DNA of 64,000 bases from Saccharothrix australiensis (lineage in GTDB: Bacteria > Actinomycetota > Actinomycetes > Mycobacteriales > Pseudonocardiaceae): NCBI RefSeq assembly GCF_003634935.1, contig NZ_RBXO01000001.1, positions 5,791,501 through 5,855,500 of the forward strand, read 5' to 3'. The notes under the pieces are model-generated. The model was given only the letters and a program-made list of their open reading frames with translations, ran no database searches and was not told where the DNA came from. Below, one piece after another: positions 1 through 8,996 of the stretch. Both the position numbers and the translations under genes were made by a program. The number at the start of each line of letters is the position of its first letter. Position 1 is the stretch's first letter.

Positions 1-70
1 GCCGGTCCGCACCGGTCCCCGCGCGCGACCCCGCTGAGCCGCCGCCCGGCCGCCGTGTTTCCGTAATCGC

Positions 71-1312
71 GTGCACCCAGCATCCGGACCCGCGGCGAGC
101 CGGGGTCGAGTCACCGTCGTCGGCATACCCGCCCGCGACGAGGAGAGCACGGTCGGCGCGGTGGCGCGTGCCGCCGACGCCGGCCTGCACCATGCCTTCC
201 CGCACGGCACGAACGTGGTGGTGCTGGCCGAGAACGGCAGCACCGACGACACCGTGCGGCGGTTCGCCGACGCGCCGCTGCGCTCCCGCAAGCTCGTGAT
301 TAGCTCGGACGGCCCCGGCACCGGCAAGGGCACCAACGTGTTCGCGATCATGGACCGCGCGCTCGAACTTGACGCCGACCGCGTGCTGCTGCTGGACGCC
401 GACGTGCGGTCCGCCGAGCCGGGGTGGGTCGGCCTGCTCGCGGACGCCGTGGCGGGCGACGAGCCGGTGCTGGCCGTGCCCGCCTACCGGCGCGACCGGT
501 TCGAGGCGAACACCACCAACCACCTCGCGAGCCCGCTGCTCGCGGCCGTCTTCGGCGTGCACGTGCAGCAGCCGATCGGCGGCGAGTTCGCGTTCAACCG
601 GGCGTTCCTCGACCTGGCCGCCTCGTGGCCGCGGCCGGGCAGCGCCTACCTGTACGGCATCGACGTGTGGCTGACCGCCAACGCCCTGCGCGAGCGCGTG
701 CGCGTGGTGGAGGTGCCGCTGGGCCGCAAGCTGCACAACTCGCCGTTCCCGAAGATCCTGCGGCTGCCGCAGCAGGTGCTGGACTCGCTGTTCCACGTCG
801 TGCTGCGCACCGACCGGGTGCGACCGCCGGGTCCGGTGGCGCCCGCGGCGCGGTCGGCGGTGGACGGCGCGGCGGTGCGGCAGGACCCGGCGGTGGTGGC
901 GCGGGTCTCGGCGGCGGTGGCGCGGTACCTGGCGGCGCACCGGGACGGCGTGCGGCTGCTGTTCCCGTCGGCCGACGGGCTGCGCACCGCGCCGTGGGGC
1001 CTGCGGGTGACCGCGCGGGACTGGCCGGACGTCCTGGCCGACGCCCTGGTGGCGGTGTCCGGCGGCCGGTTCGCGGCGGCGCGCGACCACCTGGTGGCGC
1101 TGTACGTGAACCGCGTGCTGACGTTCTGGGACGAGATCGACGGGCTGGGCGGCGACGAGATCGACGAGCTGCTGGACCGGCAGGCGGCGCGGACCGTGCG
1201 CGCGGTCCGGTCGCGGGGTGTCGCGCTGGGCGGCGCGACCGGGCCCGACCGGTTCGACGTCGGGCACTGGGCCGGGTTCAACGACGAGCCCGTCCTGAGC
1301 GTGCCCGGTTAG
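71..1312 (+). CDS. GT-A fold glycosyltransferase (GT2/GT81-like)
   Basis: Predicted 413-residue cytoplasmic glycosyltransferase using a nucleotide-sugar donor; the acceptor is unknown. The N-terminus carries the GT-A nucleotide-binding strand (VVGIPARDEE, near residues 16-25), followed by ENGSTDDT. The metal-binding DxD is in LLLDADV (about 107-113), and QPIGGEFAFNR plus YGIDVWLTANAL look like acceptor and catalytic-loop motifs of the mannosylglycerate/glucosyl-phosphoglycerate synthase type. No membrane segment is visible. A GTG start is used; GTG codons a little downstream, just before VTVVGIP, are alternatives, since no strong ribosome binding site is seen. It stands alone, with a small membrane-protein gene about 130 bases downstream. 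The family assignment is by motif and the substrate is not inferred. Confidence 0.75.
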   Translation: MHPASGPAASRGRVTVVGIPARDEESTVGAVARAADAGLHHAFPHGTNVVVLAENGSTDDTVRRFADAPLRSRKLVISSDGPGTGKGTNVFAIMDRALELDADRVLLLDADVRSAEPGWVGLLADAVAGDEPVLAVPAYRRDRFEANTTNHLASPLLAAVFGVHVQQPIGGEFAFNRAFLDLAASWPRPGSAYLYGIDVWLTANALRERVRVVEVPLGRKLHNSPFPKILRLPQQVLDSLFHVVLRTDRVRPPGPVAPAARSAVDGAAVRQDPAVVARVSAAVARYLAAHRDGVRLLFPSADGLRTAPWGLRVTARDWPDVLADALVAVSGGRFAAARDHLVALYVNRVLTFWDEIDGLGGDEIDELLDRQAARTVRAVRSRGVALGGATGPDRFDVGHWAGFNDEPVLSVPG

Positions 1313-1440
1313 CCGATCGGCCCCTGCCCGGCCGCGTCGACCGCCGGCGGGGCCGTCGCCAGGGGTGACCGGTGGGCTGCCGGGTACCCGATCGGATGGC
1401 TCCGCGTAACGACACGCCCACGCTGAGCGCTGTTCAGGGC

Positions 1441-1659
1441 ATGAGAGCGCGGAGCACCCCACGACAGGAGCGGAGCACCCCACGACAGAAGTGGTCGAAG
1501 CCCCTGGTCGCGCTGGCCGCCGTGTTCCTGGCGGTGGCGTTGTGGAACGGCGTGCTGGCCTTGGCGGACCAGGCGCTGTGGCGGGGCGCGACGGCCGCGG
1601 GGTGCGCGGCGGCGGCGGCCGGGCTCTGGTACGCGGCCGGGCCCGAGCGCCGCCGCTGA
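1441..1659 (+). CDS. small two-helix membrane protein, function unknown
   Basis: A 72-residue protein with a basic, repetitive N-terminus (two copies of RSTPRQ) followed by two hydrophobic helices (about residues 27-45 and 50-66) and a basic end (GPERRR). No family is recognised. The reading frame is open further upstream to 1372, but ATG 1441 is preferred because the upstream codons add only a non-hydrophobic, low-complexity extension. Coding preference is weak in a protein this small, so it could be a chance ORF, though two well-formed membrane segments argue for a real product. Confidence 0.45.
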   Translation: MRARSTPRQERSTPRQKWSKPLVALAAVFLAVALWNGVLALADQALWRGATAAGCAAAAAGLWYAAGPERRR

Positions 1660-1757
1660 CCCGAGCGCCGGCGGTCCACCGCGGTGCGCGGCCGGTCACG
1701 TTCGCGTCGCCCGCGCGAGATCCGGTGTCCGACCAGCGGGACCCGATACCATGAGCC

Positions 1758-2210
1758 GTGATCTTCTTCGGCATCATGCTCGCGGCGATCGGGGTGTCGA
1801 CCCTGGTGTGGCGCGATGCCGACGTGATCGGTCTGCCGCCGGTCGCGGTCGGCGTGGCGCTGCTCGTCCTGGCCGCCGCCGCGATCGCGCTCGGCGTCGC
1901 GCGGCGCAAGCGCAGGCGCGTCGCCAGGGGCGAGCCCGAGCCGGTCGGGTCCGTGCTGGACCGGGCGAAGGCGCTGCCCCGCCTGCTGCGGCAGCGCAAG
2001 GCGTACGGCCTGCCCGCGTCCCGGCTGGCGCAGTGGGGCTTCGCGCTGGTCTACCTCGTGTCGCCGATCGACATCCTGCCCGAGCTGCTGCCGGTCGTCG
2101 GCATCACCGACGACGCGGGCGTGGCGGTGTGGTTGCTCACCAGCCTGTCCACCGCCACCGGCCAGTACCTGAACTGGGAGCGTTCAAAAAAGCAGCACCG
2201 CGAGCCCTAG
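1758..2210 (+). CDS. YkvA/DUF1232 family membrane protein
   Basis: A 150-residue protein with two N-terminal membrane helices (residues 1-20 and 28-48), a basic stretch RRKRRRVARGE, and then the DUF1232 core with its hallmark YLVSPIDILPELLPVVG. Family members are small membrane proteins of unknown role. A GTG start begins directly with the hydrophobic segment. The 3' end overlaps by 27 bases the end of the convergent yeiH-like gene, so the two transcripts are antisense at their tails. Confidence 0.75.
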   Translation: MIFFGIMLAAIGVSTLVWRDADVIGLPPVAVGVALLVLAAAAIALGVARRKRRRVARGEPEPVGSVLDRAKALPRLLRQRKAYGLPASRLAQWGFALVYLVSPIDILPELLPVVGITDDAGVAVWLLTSLSTATGQYLNWERSKKQHREP

Positions 2211-3257
2211 CGCGGCCAGCAGGTTCACCGCCGTCGAGGCCGCGAACACGCCGACCGGCCGCCACCCCGCCTGCTTGAGCGCGCCCAGGCGGAACTCCAG
2301 CCCGATGCTCACGAACGCCAGGATCAGGAACCACGTGCGGAGGTCGTTCACGACGCCGATGGCCGCCTTCCCGGAGGGCACGGCGGCGAGGTAGGCGGTC
2401 GCGACGACCGACGTGACCAGGAAGCCCAGCACGAACTTCGGGAACCGCTCCCACAGCTGCCGCCCCGCCGACACGCCGACCGGCTTGCGCTCGACCCTCA
2501 GCGCGAAGTACGCGGTCAGCGCCACCGCGACCACGCCGAGCAGCGCGTTCTGCGTCACCTTCACGATCGTGGCGATCTGGAGCGACTCCTCGCCCGCCAG
2601 CGCGCCCGCCGCCGTCACCGCCGCCGTCGTGTCGATGTTGCCGCCCAGCCACGCACCGGTGGTCCGCGCGTCCAGCCCCAGCGCGGTCGCGGCCACCGGC
2701 AGGACGAAGATCGACGGCAGCGCGAACGCGATCACCAGGGCCGCGCTGTAGGCCAGCTGCTCCCGCTTGGCCTGCACCGCGCCCGCCGCCGCGATGGCCG
2801 CGCTGACGCCGCAGATGGCGACGGCCGCCGACAGCAGGGCCCGCAGCCGGTCGTCCAGCCCGAACCGGCCGCCCAGCCACCAGGAGAACCCGAACACCAC
2901 GCCGATCAGGACCACCGACTGGACGACGGCGGGCCCGGCGGCGGACACGATCACCTTCAGGTTGATCGACGCGCCGAGCAGCACCAGGCCGGTCTTGATG
3001 AAGAACTCCGTCCGGAACCCGCCGGACAGCCGCTCGCGCAGGCCGGTCGCGCCGAGCACCGCGTTCCCGAGCAGCCCCAGCGCGATCGCGTACACCGGGA
3101 ACTCGACCGCCGCGCCGACGCCCGCCAGCCCGGTGCCCTCGGTGGCCTCCGGCACGGCCGTCGACAGGTACCGCGCCACCCACGACAGCGCGAGCACCAC
3201 CGCGACGCCGGCCGCGGCGTGCGCCAGGGGCCGGCGGGTCCACGCCGAGGTGGCCAT
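2184..3257 (-). CDS. yeiH: YeiH-family putative sulfate exporter
   Basis: A 357-residue polytopic membrane protein of the UPF0324/YeiH (PSE) family, annotated in databases as putative sulfate exporters. It has about ten hydrophobic helices and the family signatures FFIKTGLVLLGASINLKV, AICGVSAAIAA and GGNIDTTAAV. The frame is open to 3431, but ATG 3257 is chosen because the upstream part overlaps a 39-codon gene whose TGA shares one base with this ATG, and because the hydrophobic core begins right after it. Substrate specificity cannot be read from the sequence. Confidence 0.85.
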   Translation of the reverse strand: MATSAWTRRPLAHAAAGVAVVLALSWVARYLSTAVPEATEGTGLAGVGAAVEFPVYAIALGLLGNAVLGATGLRERLSGGFRTEFFIKTGLVLLGASINLKVIVSAAGPAVVQSVVLIGVVFGFSWWLGGRFGLDDRLRALLSAAVAICGVSAAIAAAGAVQAKREQLAYSAALVIAFALPSIFVLPVAATALGLDARTTGAWLGGNIDTTAAVTAAGALAGEESLQIATIVKVTQNALLGVVAVALTAYFALRVERKPVGVSAGRQLWERFPKFVLGFLVTSVVATAYLAAVPSGKAAIGVVNDLRTWFLILAFVSIGLEFRLGALKQAGWRPVGVFAASTAVNLLAALGLAVLLF

Positions 3258-3376
3258 CACGGCACCAGCCCCGCCGGTATCGCGCCGACCAGCGCCAGCG
3301 CGAACAGCGCCAGGCCGACGACCACGGCCAGCCAGTCCTCGTCGATCCGCCGCTTCGGGCTCGGTGGTTCGGCCAT
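3257..3376 (-). CDS. 39-residue membrane peptide coupled to yeiH
   Basis: Small ORF read directly from the sequence. It encodes a charged N-terminus (MAEPPSPKRRIDEDW) followed by one hydrophobic helix (LAVVVGLALFALALVGAIPAG) and ends VP. Its stop TGA overlaps the yeiH start in TGATG, a classic re-initiation overlap. In longer YeiH homologs a similar charged-then-hydrophobic EDW segment is, to my knowledge, part of the exporter's own N-terminus, so this may be a split-off first helix working with the next gene product. The coupling and the perfect helix make it likely real, although no family search was possible. Confidence 0.65.
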   Translation of the reverse strand: MAEPPSPKRRIDEDWLAVVVGLALFALALVGAIPAGLVP

Positions 3377-3440
3377 CGCGCACGCTCCACGATACGGGAA
3401 GGCAAGGAGCGTCAAACGCTAGCGCCGGCAACGGAAAGCG

Positions 3441-4157
3441 TCACCGGTTCCCAGGGTGTGGGACGCCTCGGACGTCCTCCAGCAGCGCGGTGAGCGCGGC
3501 CATGACGCGTGCGGTGGCCACGTCGAGCACCTGCCGCGTCAGGTCCAGCCCGTACAGGTCCGACAGGTCGACCGGCGCGCCCGCCACCACGTGCACCTTC
3601 GTCCACGGCCGCGGCACGAACCGGCCGGGCGGCAGCAGCTCGCGGGTGCCCCACTGCGCCACCGGCACGACCGGCGTCCGGGTCTCCAGGGCCAGCCGCG
3701 CCACGCCGTTCCGGCCGCGCATCGGCCACCCGTCCGGGTCGGTGCTGAACGTGCCCTCGGGGTAGACGATCACGCACTCGCCCTCCTCCAGCGACGACCG
3801 CGCCGGCCCGAGCGCCTGCCCGCCCCGGACGCCGCCCCGGTCCACCGGGATGTGCCGCCCCGACGCCATCACCCACCCGATCACCGGCGCCTTCCACAGG
3901 CTCGCCTTCGCCAGGTACCGCGGCACCCGCCCGGACGCGAGCGCGAACGCCGTCAGCGTCACCGGGTCCGCGAAGGACAGGTGGTTGGACGCCAGCAGCA
4001 CCGCACCCCGACGGGGGATGTTCGCCCCGCCCGCCATCCGCACCCGGACGAACAGCACGACCAACGGCCACAGCACGTCGATCGCCACCGAGTACCAGAA
4101 ACCCCTGCCGCGCCTGGGCAACCGCGCGGTCATCGCCACCATCCGGGAGAAGCTCAC
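3441..4157 (-). CDS. plsC: 1-acyl-sn-glycerol-3-phosphate acyltransferase family
   Basis: A 238-residue PlsC-family membrane-associated acyltransferase, expected to transfer an acyl chain to lysophosphatidate or a related acceptor. The NHxxxxD catalytic motif is seen as SNHLSFAD, followed by the VIVYPEGTFS block (family form FPEGTRS). A hydrophobic anchor (VAIDVLWPLVVLFV) lies near the N-terminus. The frame is open to 4538, but that part lies antisense to the next gene; GTG 4157 has GAGGA about six bases upstream and is preferred over the in-frame ATGs at 4142 and 4133. It is divergent from the REC-PP2C gene. Confidence 0.85.
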   Translation of the reverse strand: MSFSRMVAMTARLPRRGRGFWYSVAIDVLWPLVVLFVRVRMAGGANIPRRGAVLLASNHLSFADPVTLTAFALASGRVPRYLAKASLWKAPVIGWVMASGRHIPVDRGGVRGGQALGPARSSLEEGECVIVYPEGTFSTDPDGWPMRGRNGVARLALETRTPVVPVAQWGTRELLPPGRFVPRPWTKVHVVAGAPVDLSDLYGLDLTRQVLDVATARVMAALTALLEDVRGVPHPGNR

Positions 4158-4254
4158 CCCCCGATCCTCGCCCGCGCGACCCACCGCGCCCGCCGCGACC
4201 CACCGAACCCGCCCACCACCGGCGGTGATCGCCGTTCGGCTAGGGTCCTTCCCC

Positions 4255-5445
4255 GTGACCGGGATCAGCGGAACGCGTGCGGCGGTGGACCGCATCACCG
4301 TGCTGCTCGTCGAGGACGACGAGGGCGACGCGGTGCTGGTCGAGGCGCTGCTCGACGAGGTCGGCGCGGACATCGACCTGCTGCGGGCGCGCACGCTGCG
4401 CGAGGCGCGCCCGCTGGTGCCGAAGGTGGACTGCGTGCTGCTGGACCTCGGCCTGCCCGACACGACCGGCCTGGACGGGCTGACCAGGCTGCTCGCCGAG
4501 CACTCACCCGCCGCGATCATCGTCCTGACCGGACTCACCGACGAGCGCCAGGGCGAGCGCGCGGTGGCCGCCGGCGCGGAGGACTACCTGGTCAAGGGCC
4601 AGGTCGACGGACAGGCGCTGGTGCGCGGCATCCGGTACGCGGTCGGCCGCAAGCACGTCGAGGAGACGCAGCGGCAGCTCCGCGACGAGCAGCTGCACGC
4701 CGCGGAGAAGACGCGCTTGGAGCGCGGCCTGCTGCCGTCGCCGATCCTGCACGGCCAGGGCCTCGGCCTGGAGGTCCGCTACCAGCCGGGCGGTAGCCGG
4801 ATGCTGCTGGGCGGCGACTTCTACGACGCGGTGCGCACCCCCGACGGCACCCTCCAGGTGATCGTCGGCGACGTGTGCGGCCACGGGCCGGACGAGGCGG
4901 CGCTGGGCGTGTTCCTGCGCATCGCGTGGCGGGCGCTGGTGCTGGCCGACCAGGAGCCGTCGCGGGTGCTGCGCACGCTGCACGAGATCCTGGAGCACGA
5001 GCGCCACCAGCCGGGGCTGTTCACCACGGCGTGCATGGTGACCATCTCGCCGGACCGCCGCTGGGCGCGCATCTACCTGGCGGGGCACCCCGAGCCGATG
5101 CTGCTGGTCGGCGACCGCGTCGAGGAGCTGCCGCGCGACCGGGCCGGCCTGCCGCTCGGCGTGCTGCCGGACAGCACGTGGAGCGGCCTGGACGTGCCGC
5201 TGCCGCCGGGCTGGTCGCTGCTGCTCTACACCGACGGCCTGGTCGAGGGCCGCGTCGCGGGCGACACCGAGCGGCTGGGCTCGGACCGCCTGATCGAGCT
5301 GATCGGCCGGATCACCCGGACCCGCCCGGACTGGGCGAGCCACCCCGCGGGCCTGCTCGACGAGCTGATCACCCAGGTCAAGGAACTCAACGGGGGCGAG
5401 TTGGACGACGACATGGCCGCGCTGCTCATCTCGGACCAGGGCTGA
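4255..5445 (+). CDS. response regulator fused to SpoIIE/PP2C phosphatase
   Basis: A 396-residue protein with an N-terminal REC domain (VLLVEDDEGD, phospho-acceptor Asp in CVLLDLGLPD, conserved Lys in YLVKGQ), a short coiled linker (EETQRQLRDEQLHAAEK) and a C-terminal PP2C-type serine phosphatase of the RsbU/SpoIIE class (LLPSP, GGDFYDAV, VIVGDVCGHGPDEA, LLLYTDGLVE, DDDMAALL). Such proteins dephosphorylate STAS anti-anti-sigma factors when their REC domain is phosphorylated. GTG 4255 is chosen; GTG 4285 (VDRITVLL) is also possible. The TGA overlaps the ATG of the next gene by one base, so a histidine kinase is co-translated and is the probable input. Confidence 0.9.
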   Translation: MTGISGTRAAVDRITVLLVEDDEGDAVLVEALLDEVGADIDLLRARTLREARPLVPKVDCVLLDLGLPDTTGLDGLTRLLAEHSPAAIIVLTGLTDERQGERAVAAGAEDYLVKGQVDGQALVRGIRYAVGRKHVEETQRQLRDEQLHAAEKTRLERGLLPSPILHGQGLGLEVRYQPGGSRMLLGGDFYDAVRTPDGTLQVIVGDVCGHGPDEAALGVFLRIAWRALVLADQEPSRVLRTLHEILEHERHQPGLFTTACMVTISPDRRWARIYLAGHPEPMLLVGDRVEELPRDRAGLPLGVLPDSTWSGLDVPLPPGWSLLLYTDGLVEGRVAGDTERLGSDRLIELIGRITRTRPDWASHPAGLLDELITQVKELNGGELDDDMAALLISDQG

Positions 5446-6944
5446 TGGAGTACCGCACCCGCTGGTCGGCGAGCCGGCTGCTGATCGCCTCCGTGGCGCT
5501 CCTCATCATCGTGTGCGCGGGCGCGATCGGTGGTGTCACGGTGGCGCTGACCGGCCTCACCAAGGCCCGCGTGCTGCTGCTGGACAACGTCGGACCGGCC
5601 CGCCGCGTCGTGCTCGAACTGGACCGGGCGCTGATCGACCAGGAGAACGGGGTGCGCGGCTTCGCGCTCACCGCGGGCGACGACTTCCTCGACCCGTACC
5701 AGGAGGGGCAGCGGGCCGAGCGCGCCGCGCTGGCCACCGCCCGGTCGGCGATCGAGCCGGTGCGGCCCGACCTCGTCCAGGACCTGGACGACATCGGCAG
5801 CCTCGCCGTCGGCTGGCGCGCCGGGTACGCCGAGGTCGTCATCTCCGAGGTGCGGGCGGCGGGCGCGCCGCGGGCGGACCGGGCCGACGCCGAGCGGGGC
5901 AAGGAGCTGTTCGACAACGTCCGGCGCGCGGTCGGCGCGCTCCAGCGCGAGCTGGACGACGAGTCGGCGAAGGCCCGCACCGACCTGGACGCGGTGGCCT
6001 CGCAGGTGCTCGTCCTGGTCATCGCCCTGGGCGTGCTGCTGGTGGTCATCATCGCCGGGGTGGCGGTCGTGCTGCACCGCATCCTGATCCGGCCGCTGGC
6101 GGGGCTGACCGAGGAGGTGCGGCGGGTGTCCTCGGGTGACTTCGAGCACGCCGTGCGGACCGGCGGGCCGCGCGAGACGGTGATGCTGAGCCAGGACGTG
6201 GACGCGATGCGCACCCGCATCCTGAACGACGTGGAGGAGCTGCGCCGGTCGAACTCGGAGCTGGAGCAGTTCGCCTACGTCGCCTCGCACGACCTCCAGG
6301 AGCCGCTGCGCAAGGTGGCGAGCTTCTGCCAGCTCCTGGAGCGCCGCTACTCGGGCCAGCTCGACGACCGCGGCGAGCAGTACCTGCGGTTCGCCGTGGA
6401 CGGCGCGAAGCGGATGCAGGTGCTGATCAACGACCTGCTGGCGTTCTCCCGCGTGGGCAGGCTCACCCGCGAGCACGTGCTGGTCGACCTGGACGAGACG
6501 GTCGAGCAGGTGCTGGACAGCTACTCCGAGGTGATCGAGCGGACCCGCGCGACCGTGGAGGTGGCGGAGCTGCCGACGGTGCGGGGCGAGGCGTCGCTGC
6601 TCGGCGGGGTGTTCGGCAACCTGATCAGCAACGCCCTGAAGTTCCACGGCGAGCAGCCGCCGGTGGTGCGGGTCGACGTCGAGCGGACCGGCGAGTTCTG
6701 GACCTTCACCGTCAGTGACAACGGCATCGGGATCGAGCCGGAGTACGCTGAGCGGATCTTCGTCATCTTCCAGCGGCTGCACCACAAGGACGACTACCCC
6801 GGCACGGGTATCGGGCTCGCGATGTGCCGGAAGATCATCGAATACCACGGCGGCACCATCTGGTTGGACACCGGTGAGGGCGCCGGCACCACCTTCAAGT
6901 TCACCCTGCCGGCTATCGAGGACACCGAGGGAACCGATGAATGA
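5445..6944 (+). CDS. CHASE3-HAMP sensor histidine kinase
   Basis: A 499-residue membrane sensor kinase. Helix 1 (about 11-33) and helix 2 (about 187-210) bracket an extracytoplasmic helical CHASE3-type domain ([18 protein letters not shown]). A HAMP linker follows, then HisKA with H-box [10 protein letters not shown] (His about 282) and HATPase with N-box [19 protein letters not shown] and [13 protein letters not shown]. It closely resembles the phytochrome-type kinases that pair with stand-alone REC proteins. The start ATG overlaps the stop of the REC-PP2C gene and its stop overlaps the following REC gene, making a three-gene translational unit. It likely phosphorylates one or both REC partners; the stimulus is unknown. 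Confidence 0.9.
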   Translation: MEYRTRWSASRLLIASVALLIIVCAGAIGGVTVALTGLTKARVLLLDNVGPARRVVLELDRALIDQENGVRGFALTAGDDFLDPYQEGQRAERAALATARSAIEPVRPDLVQDLDDIGSLAVGWRAGYAEVVISEVRAAGAPRADRADAERGKELFDNVRRAVGALQRELDDESAKARTDLDAVASQVLVLVIALGVLLVVIIAGVAVVLHRILIRPLAGLTEEVRRVSSGDFEHAVRTGGPRETVMLSQDVDAMRTRILNDVEELRRSNSELEQFAYVASHDLQEPLRKVASFCQLLERRYSGQLDDRGEQYLRFAVDGAKRMQVLINDLLAFSRVGRLTREHVLVDLDETVEQVLDSYSEVIERTRATVEVAELPTVRGEASLLGGVFGNLISNALKFHGEQPPVVRVDVERTGEFWTFTVSDNGIGIEPEYAERIFVIFQRLHHKDDYPGTGIGLAMCRKIIEYHGGTIWLDTGEGAGTTFKFTLPAIEDTEGTDE

Positions 6945-7377
6945 CTCGCTGAGCGTGGTCGACGTGCTGCTGGTCGAGGACGATCCGGGCGACGCGCTGA
7001 TGACGCAGGAGGCGTTCGAGCACCACAAGATCCGCAACCAGCTCCACGTGGTGCGGGACGGTGTCGAGGCGCTGGAGTTCCTGCGGCGGGAGGGCGGGCA
7101 CGCCGACGCGCCCCGGCCCGGCCTGATCCTGCTCGACCTGAACCTGCCGAAGATGGACGGGCGCGAGGTGCTGGCGGAGGTCAAGGCGGACGCGAGCCTG
7201 CGCACCATCCCGGTGGTCGTGCTGACCACGTCGGAGGCGGAGGAGGACATCCTGCGCAGCTACAACCTGCACGCGAACGCCTACGTCACCAAGCCGGTCG
7301 ACTTCGACCGGTTCATCGAGGTCGTGCGGCAGATCGACGACTTCTTCGTGACGGTCGTGAAGCTGCCCCGCACCTGA
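6937..7377 (+). CDS. stand-alone REC response regulator
   Basis: A 146-residue single-domain receiver with acidic pocket LLVEDDPGD, phospho-acceptor Asp in [13 protein letters not shown], Thr in [11 protein letters not shown] and the Lys in [11 protein letters not shown]. It matches the Rcp1/CheY-like family that partners with CHASE3 or phytochrome kinases; there is no output domain, so it acts by protein contact. ATG 6937 overlaps the end of the kinase gene by eight bases. A GC-rich hairpin lies downstream. Confidence 0.9.
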   Translation: MNDSLSVVDVLLVEDDPGDALMTQEAFEHHKIRNQLHVVRDGVEALEFLRREGGHADAPRPGLILLDLNLPKMDGREVLAEVKADASLRTIPVVVLTTSEAEEDILRSYNLHANAYVTKPVDFDRFIEVVRQIDDFFVTVVKLPRT

Positions 7378-7439
7378 CCGGCGGTTCGCGGGGCCGCCGC
7401 CGTCGGTGCGGCGCGGTCCGGCGGCGCTGGTCGGGCGGC

Positions 7440-7467
7440 GCGGTCGGGCGGCGCGCGGCCCGACCGC
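7440..7467. terminator. GC-rich hairpin between convergent genes
   Basis: Perfect 10-base arms GCGGTCGGGC and GCCCGACCGC around an eight-base loop, placed between the stop of the REC gene and the stop of the convergent GNAT gene. No T-tract follows on either side, as is usual for actinomycete hairpins, so a bidirectional terminator role is inferred from position. Confidence 0.5.
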
Positions 7468-7478
7468 GTGCGCCGGTG

Positions 7479-7754
7479 CTAGCGGTCGGCGACCTCGGCC
7501 AGTTCGGGGTGCTTCTCCAGGTAGCCGCGCACGAACGGGCACCGCGGGACGACCACCAGGCCCCGTTCCCGCACGTCGGCCAGCGCCTGCTCGACCAGCG
7601 CGCTCGCCAGCCCCTTGCCCTCGACGGCCACCTCGGTGTGCGTGAACGTGATCCGGCCGGGTTCCAGCGCGTACTCGGCGAACCCGGCCCGCTCACCGTC
7701 CAGGAAGACCTCGAAACGCGACGCCTCGGCGTTGTCGGACACGGTCACGGCCAC
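7479..7754 (-). CDS. GNAT-like N-acetyltransferase (COG2388 type)
   Basis: A 91-residue protein of the small YjdJ-like GNAT group. The acetyl-CoA region is visible as HTEVAVEGKGLASALVEQAL, and the C-terminus PRCPFVRGYLEKHPE is typical of the family. Family members are short single-domain putative acetyltransferases of unknown substrate. The GTG start has GAGGAG five bases upstream. Confidence 0.85.
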   Translation of the reverse strand: MAVTVSDNAEASRFEVFLDGERAGFAEYALEPGRITFTHTEVAVEGKGLASALVEQALADVRERGLVVVPRCPFVRGYLEKHPELAEVADR

Positions 7755-7903
7755 AGCGGCTCCTCACTCCGTTCGGGCGGTTCGACGGGAGCCCCGGCGC
7801 GGTGCCCCGGTGCGACGCCCCGGCGCGACGCCGCGGCGGGTCGACAGGCCGCCGCGGACTCCTCGACGAGGTCCACCGTAACCGCGCCGGGCAAGATGGC
7901 GCG

Positions 7904-8890
7904 ATGGACGTCTACCTGCTGATCCTCGGCGACCACCTGCCGGAGCCGAACTCGGGCCGCGTGGTCAGCGAGGCCGAGCGCCTGCGCGCGATCGTGGAAC
8001 AGGCCGTCGTCGCCGAGGAGGCGGGCTTCACCGGGGTGGCGATCGGCGAGCACCACTTCACGAGGTACATCGTCAGCGCGCCGGAACTGCTGCTGGCGAC
8101 CATCGCGGAGCGCACGTCGACGCTGCGCCTCTCGACCGGCGTCACCCTGCTCGCCCACCACGACCCGGTCCGGGTGGCCGAGGAGCTGGCGATGCTCGAC
8201 GTCCTGTCCGGCGGGCGGACGGAGCTGATCGTCGCCCGCGGCGTGTCGCAGCGCACCGACGTGGCCTTCGGCGTCCAGGACGACCTGCGGGCGCGGTTCG
8301 ACGAGAACCTGCGCCTCCTGCTGCGCCTGCTGGAGGAGCCGCACGTGACGTGGACGGGCCGCTTCCGCAGCCCGCTGGTCGACGTCACCACGAGACCGCG
8401 ACCGCTCCAGCGGCCCAGGCCGCCGGTGTGGATCGGCAGCGGCTCGGCCGTCTCGACCGACCTGGCGGTCGAGCTGGCGCTGCCCCTGATGCTGCCCAGC
8501 ACGCTGCGCGACCCGAACACGCACCGGGCCGTCGTGGGGCGCTACCGCGCCGCGATGGGCGGCGGCGGTCGGGTGGCCCTGCCCAGCCACGTGTTCGTCG
8601 CGCCGACGGCGTCGGCGGCGCGGGAGACGTGGCGACCGCACCTGGCGGCGTACGCGCGCTTCGCCGACCGCTGGCGGGGTGACGGCGACGTGGACGTGGC
8701 GGCCCTGATGGAGGGCGCGGCCGTGTGCGGCGACCCGGCGGAGGTCACCGACCGGCTCAACGCGCTGGGCAAGCTCCTCGGGCTCGACGCGCAGCTGGTG
8801 ATGGTCGACATCGGTGGTCTGCCGCACTCGGCCGTGCTGGACACGATCCGGCTGTTCGGGGCCGAGGTGCTGCCCGGCCTCGAACCGTGA
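7904..8890 (+). CDS. LLM-class (luciferase-like) flavin oxidoreductase
   Basis: A 328-residue luciferase-like monooxygenase-family protein, expected to use reduced FMN or coenzyme F420 in a TIM-barrel fold. Family signatures include FTGVAIGEHHFTRYIVSAPELLLA, STGVTLLAHHDPVRVAEELAMLDVLSGGR and the C-terminal VCGDPAEVTDRL. The frame is open upstream to 7802 but ATG 7904 gives the canonical MDVYLL beginning. It is convergent with the helicase-like gene; the substrate is unknown. Confidence 0.85.
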   Translation: MDVYLLILGDHLPEPNSGRVVSEAERLRAIVEQAVVAEEAGFTGVAIGEHHFTRYIVSAPELLLATIAERTSTLRLSTGVTLLAHHDPVRVAEELAMLDVLSGGRTELIVARGVSQRTDVAFGVQDDLRARFDENLRLLLRLLEEPHVTWTGRFRSPLVDVTTRPRPLQRPRPPVWIGSGSAVSTDLAVELALPLMLPSTLRDPNTHRAVVGRYRAAMGGGGRVALPSHVFVAPTASAARETWRPHLAAYARFADRWRGDGDVDVAALMEGAAVCGDPAEVTDRLNALGKLLGLDAQLVMVDIGGLPHSAVLDTIRLFGAEVLPGLEP

Positions 8891-8916
8891 TCCCACCCGG
8901 ACCGGACCGCGAACCC

Positions 8917-8960
8917 CGGTCCGGACCGCAGGCCGGCCGGCGCGGACCCGGTCCGGACCG
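8917..8960. repeat. two copies of a 12-base palindrome
   Basis: CGGTCCGGACCG occurs at 8917-8928 and again at 8949-8960, 32 bases apart, in the gap between convergent genes. Similar CCGGACCGGACCG text precedes the first copy. It may act as overlapping terminator hairpins or simply be GC-rich low-complexity sequence. Confidence 0.4.
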
Positions 8961-8996
8961 TGCGGCCGGACCGGGCGCCGGGCGCCACGCGCGGCC

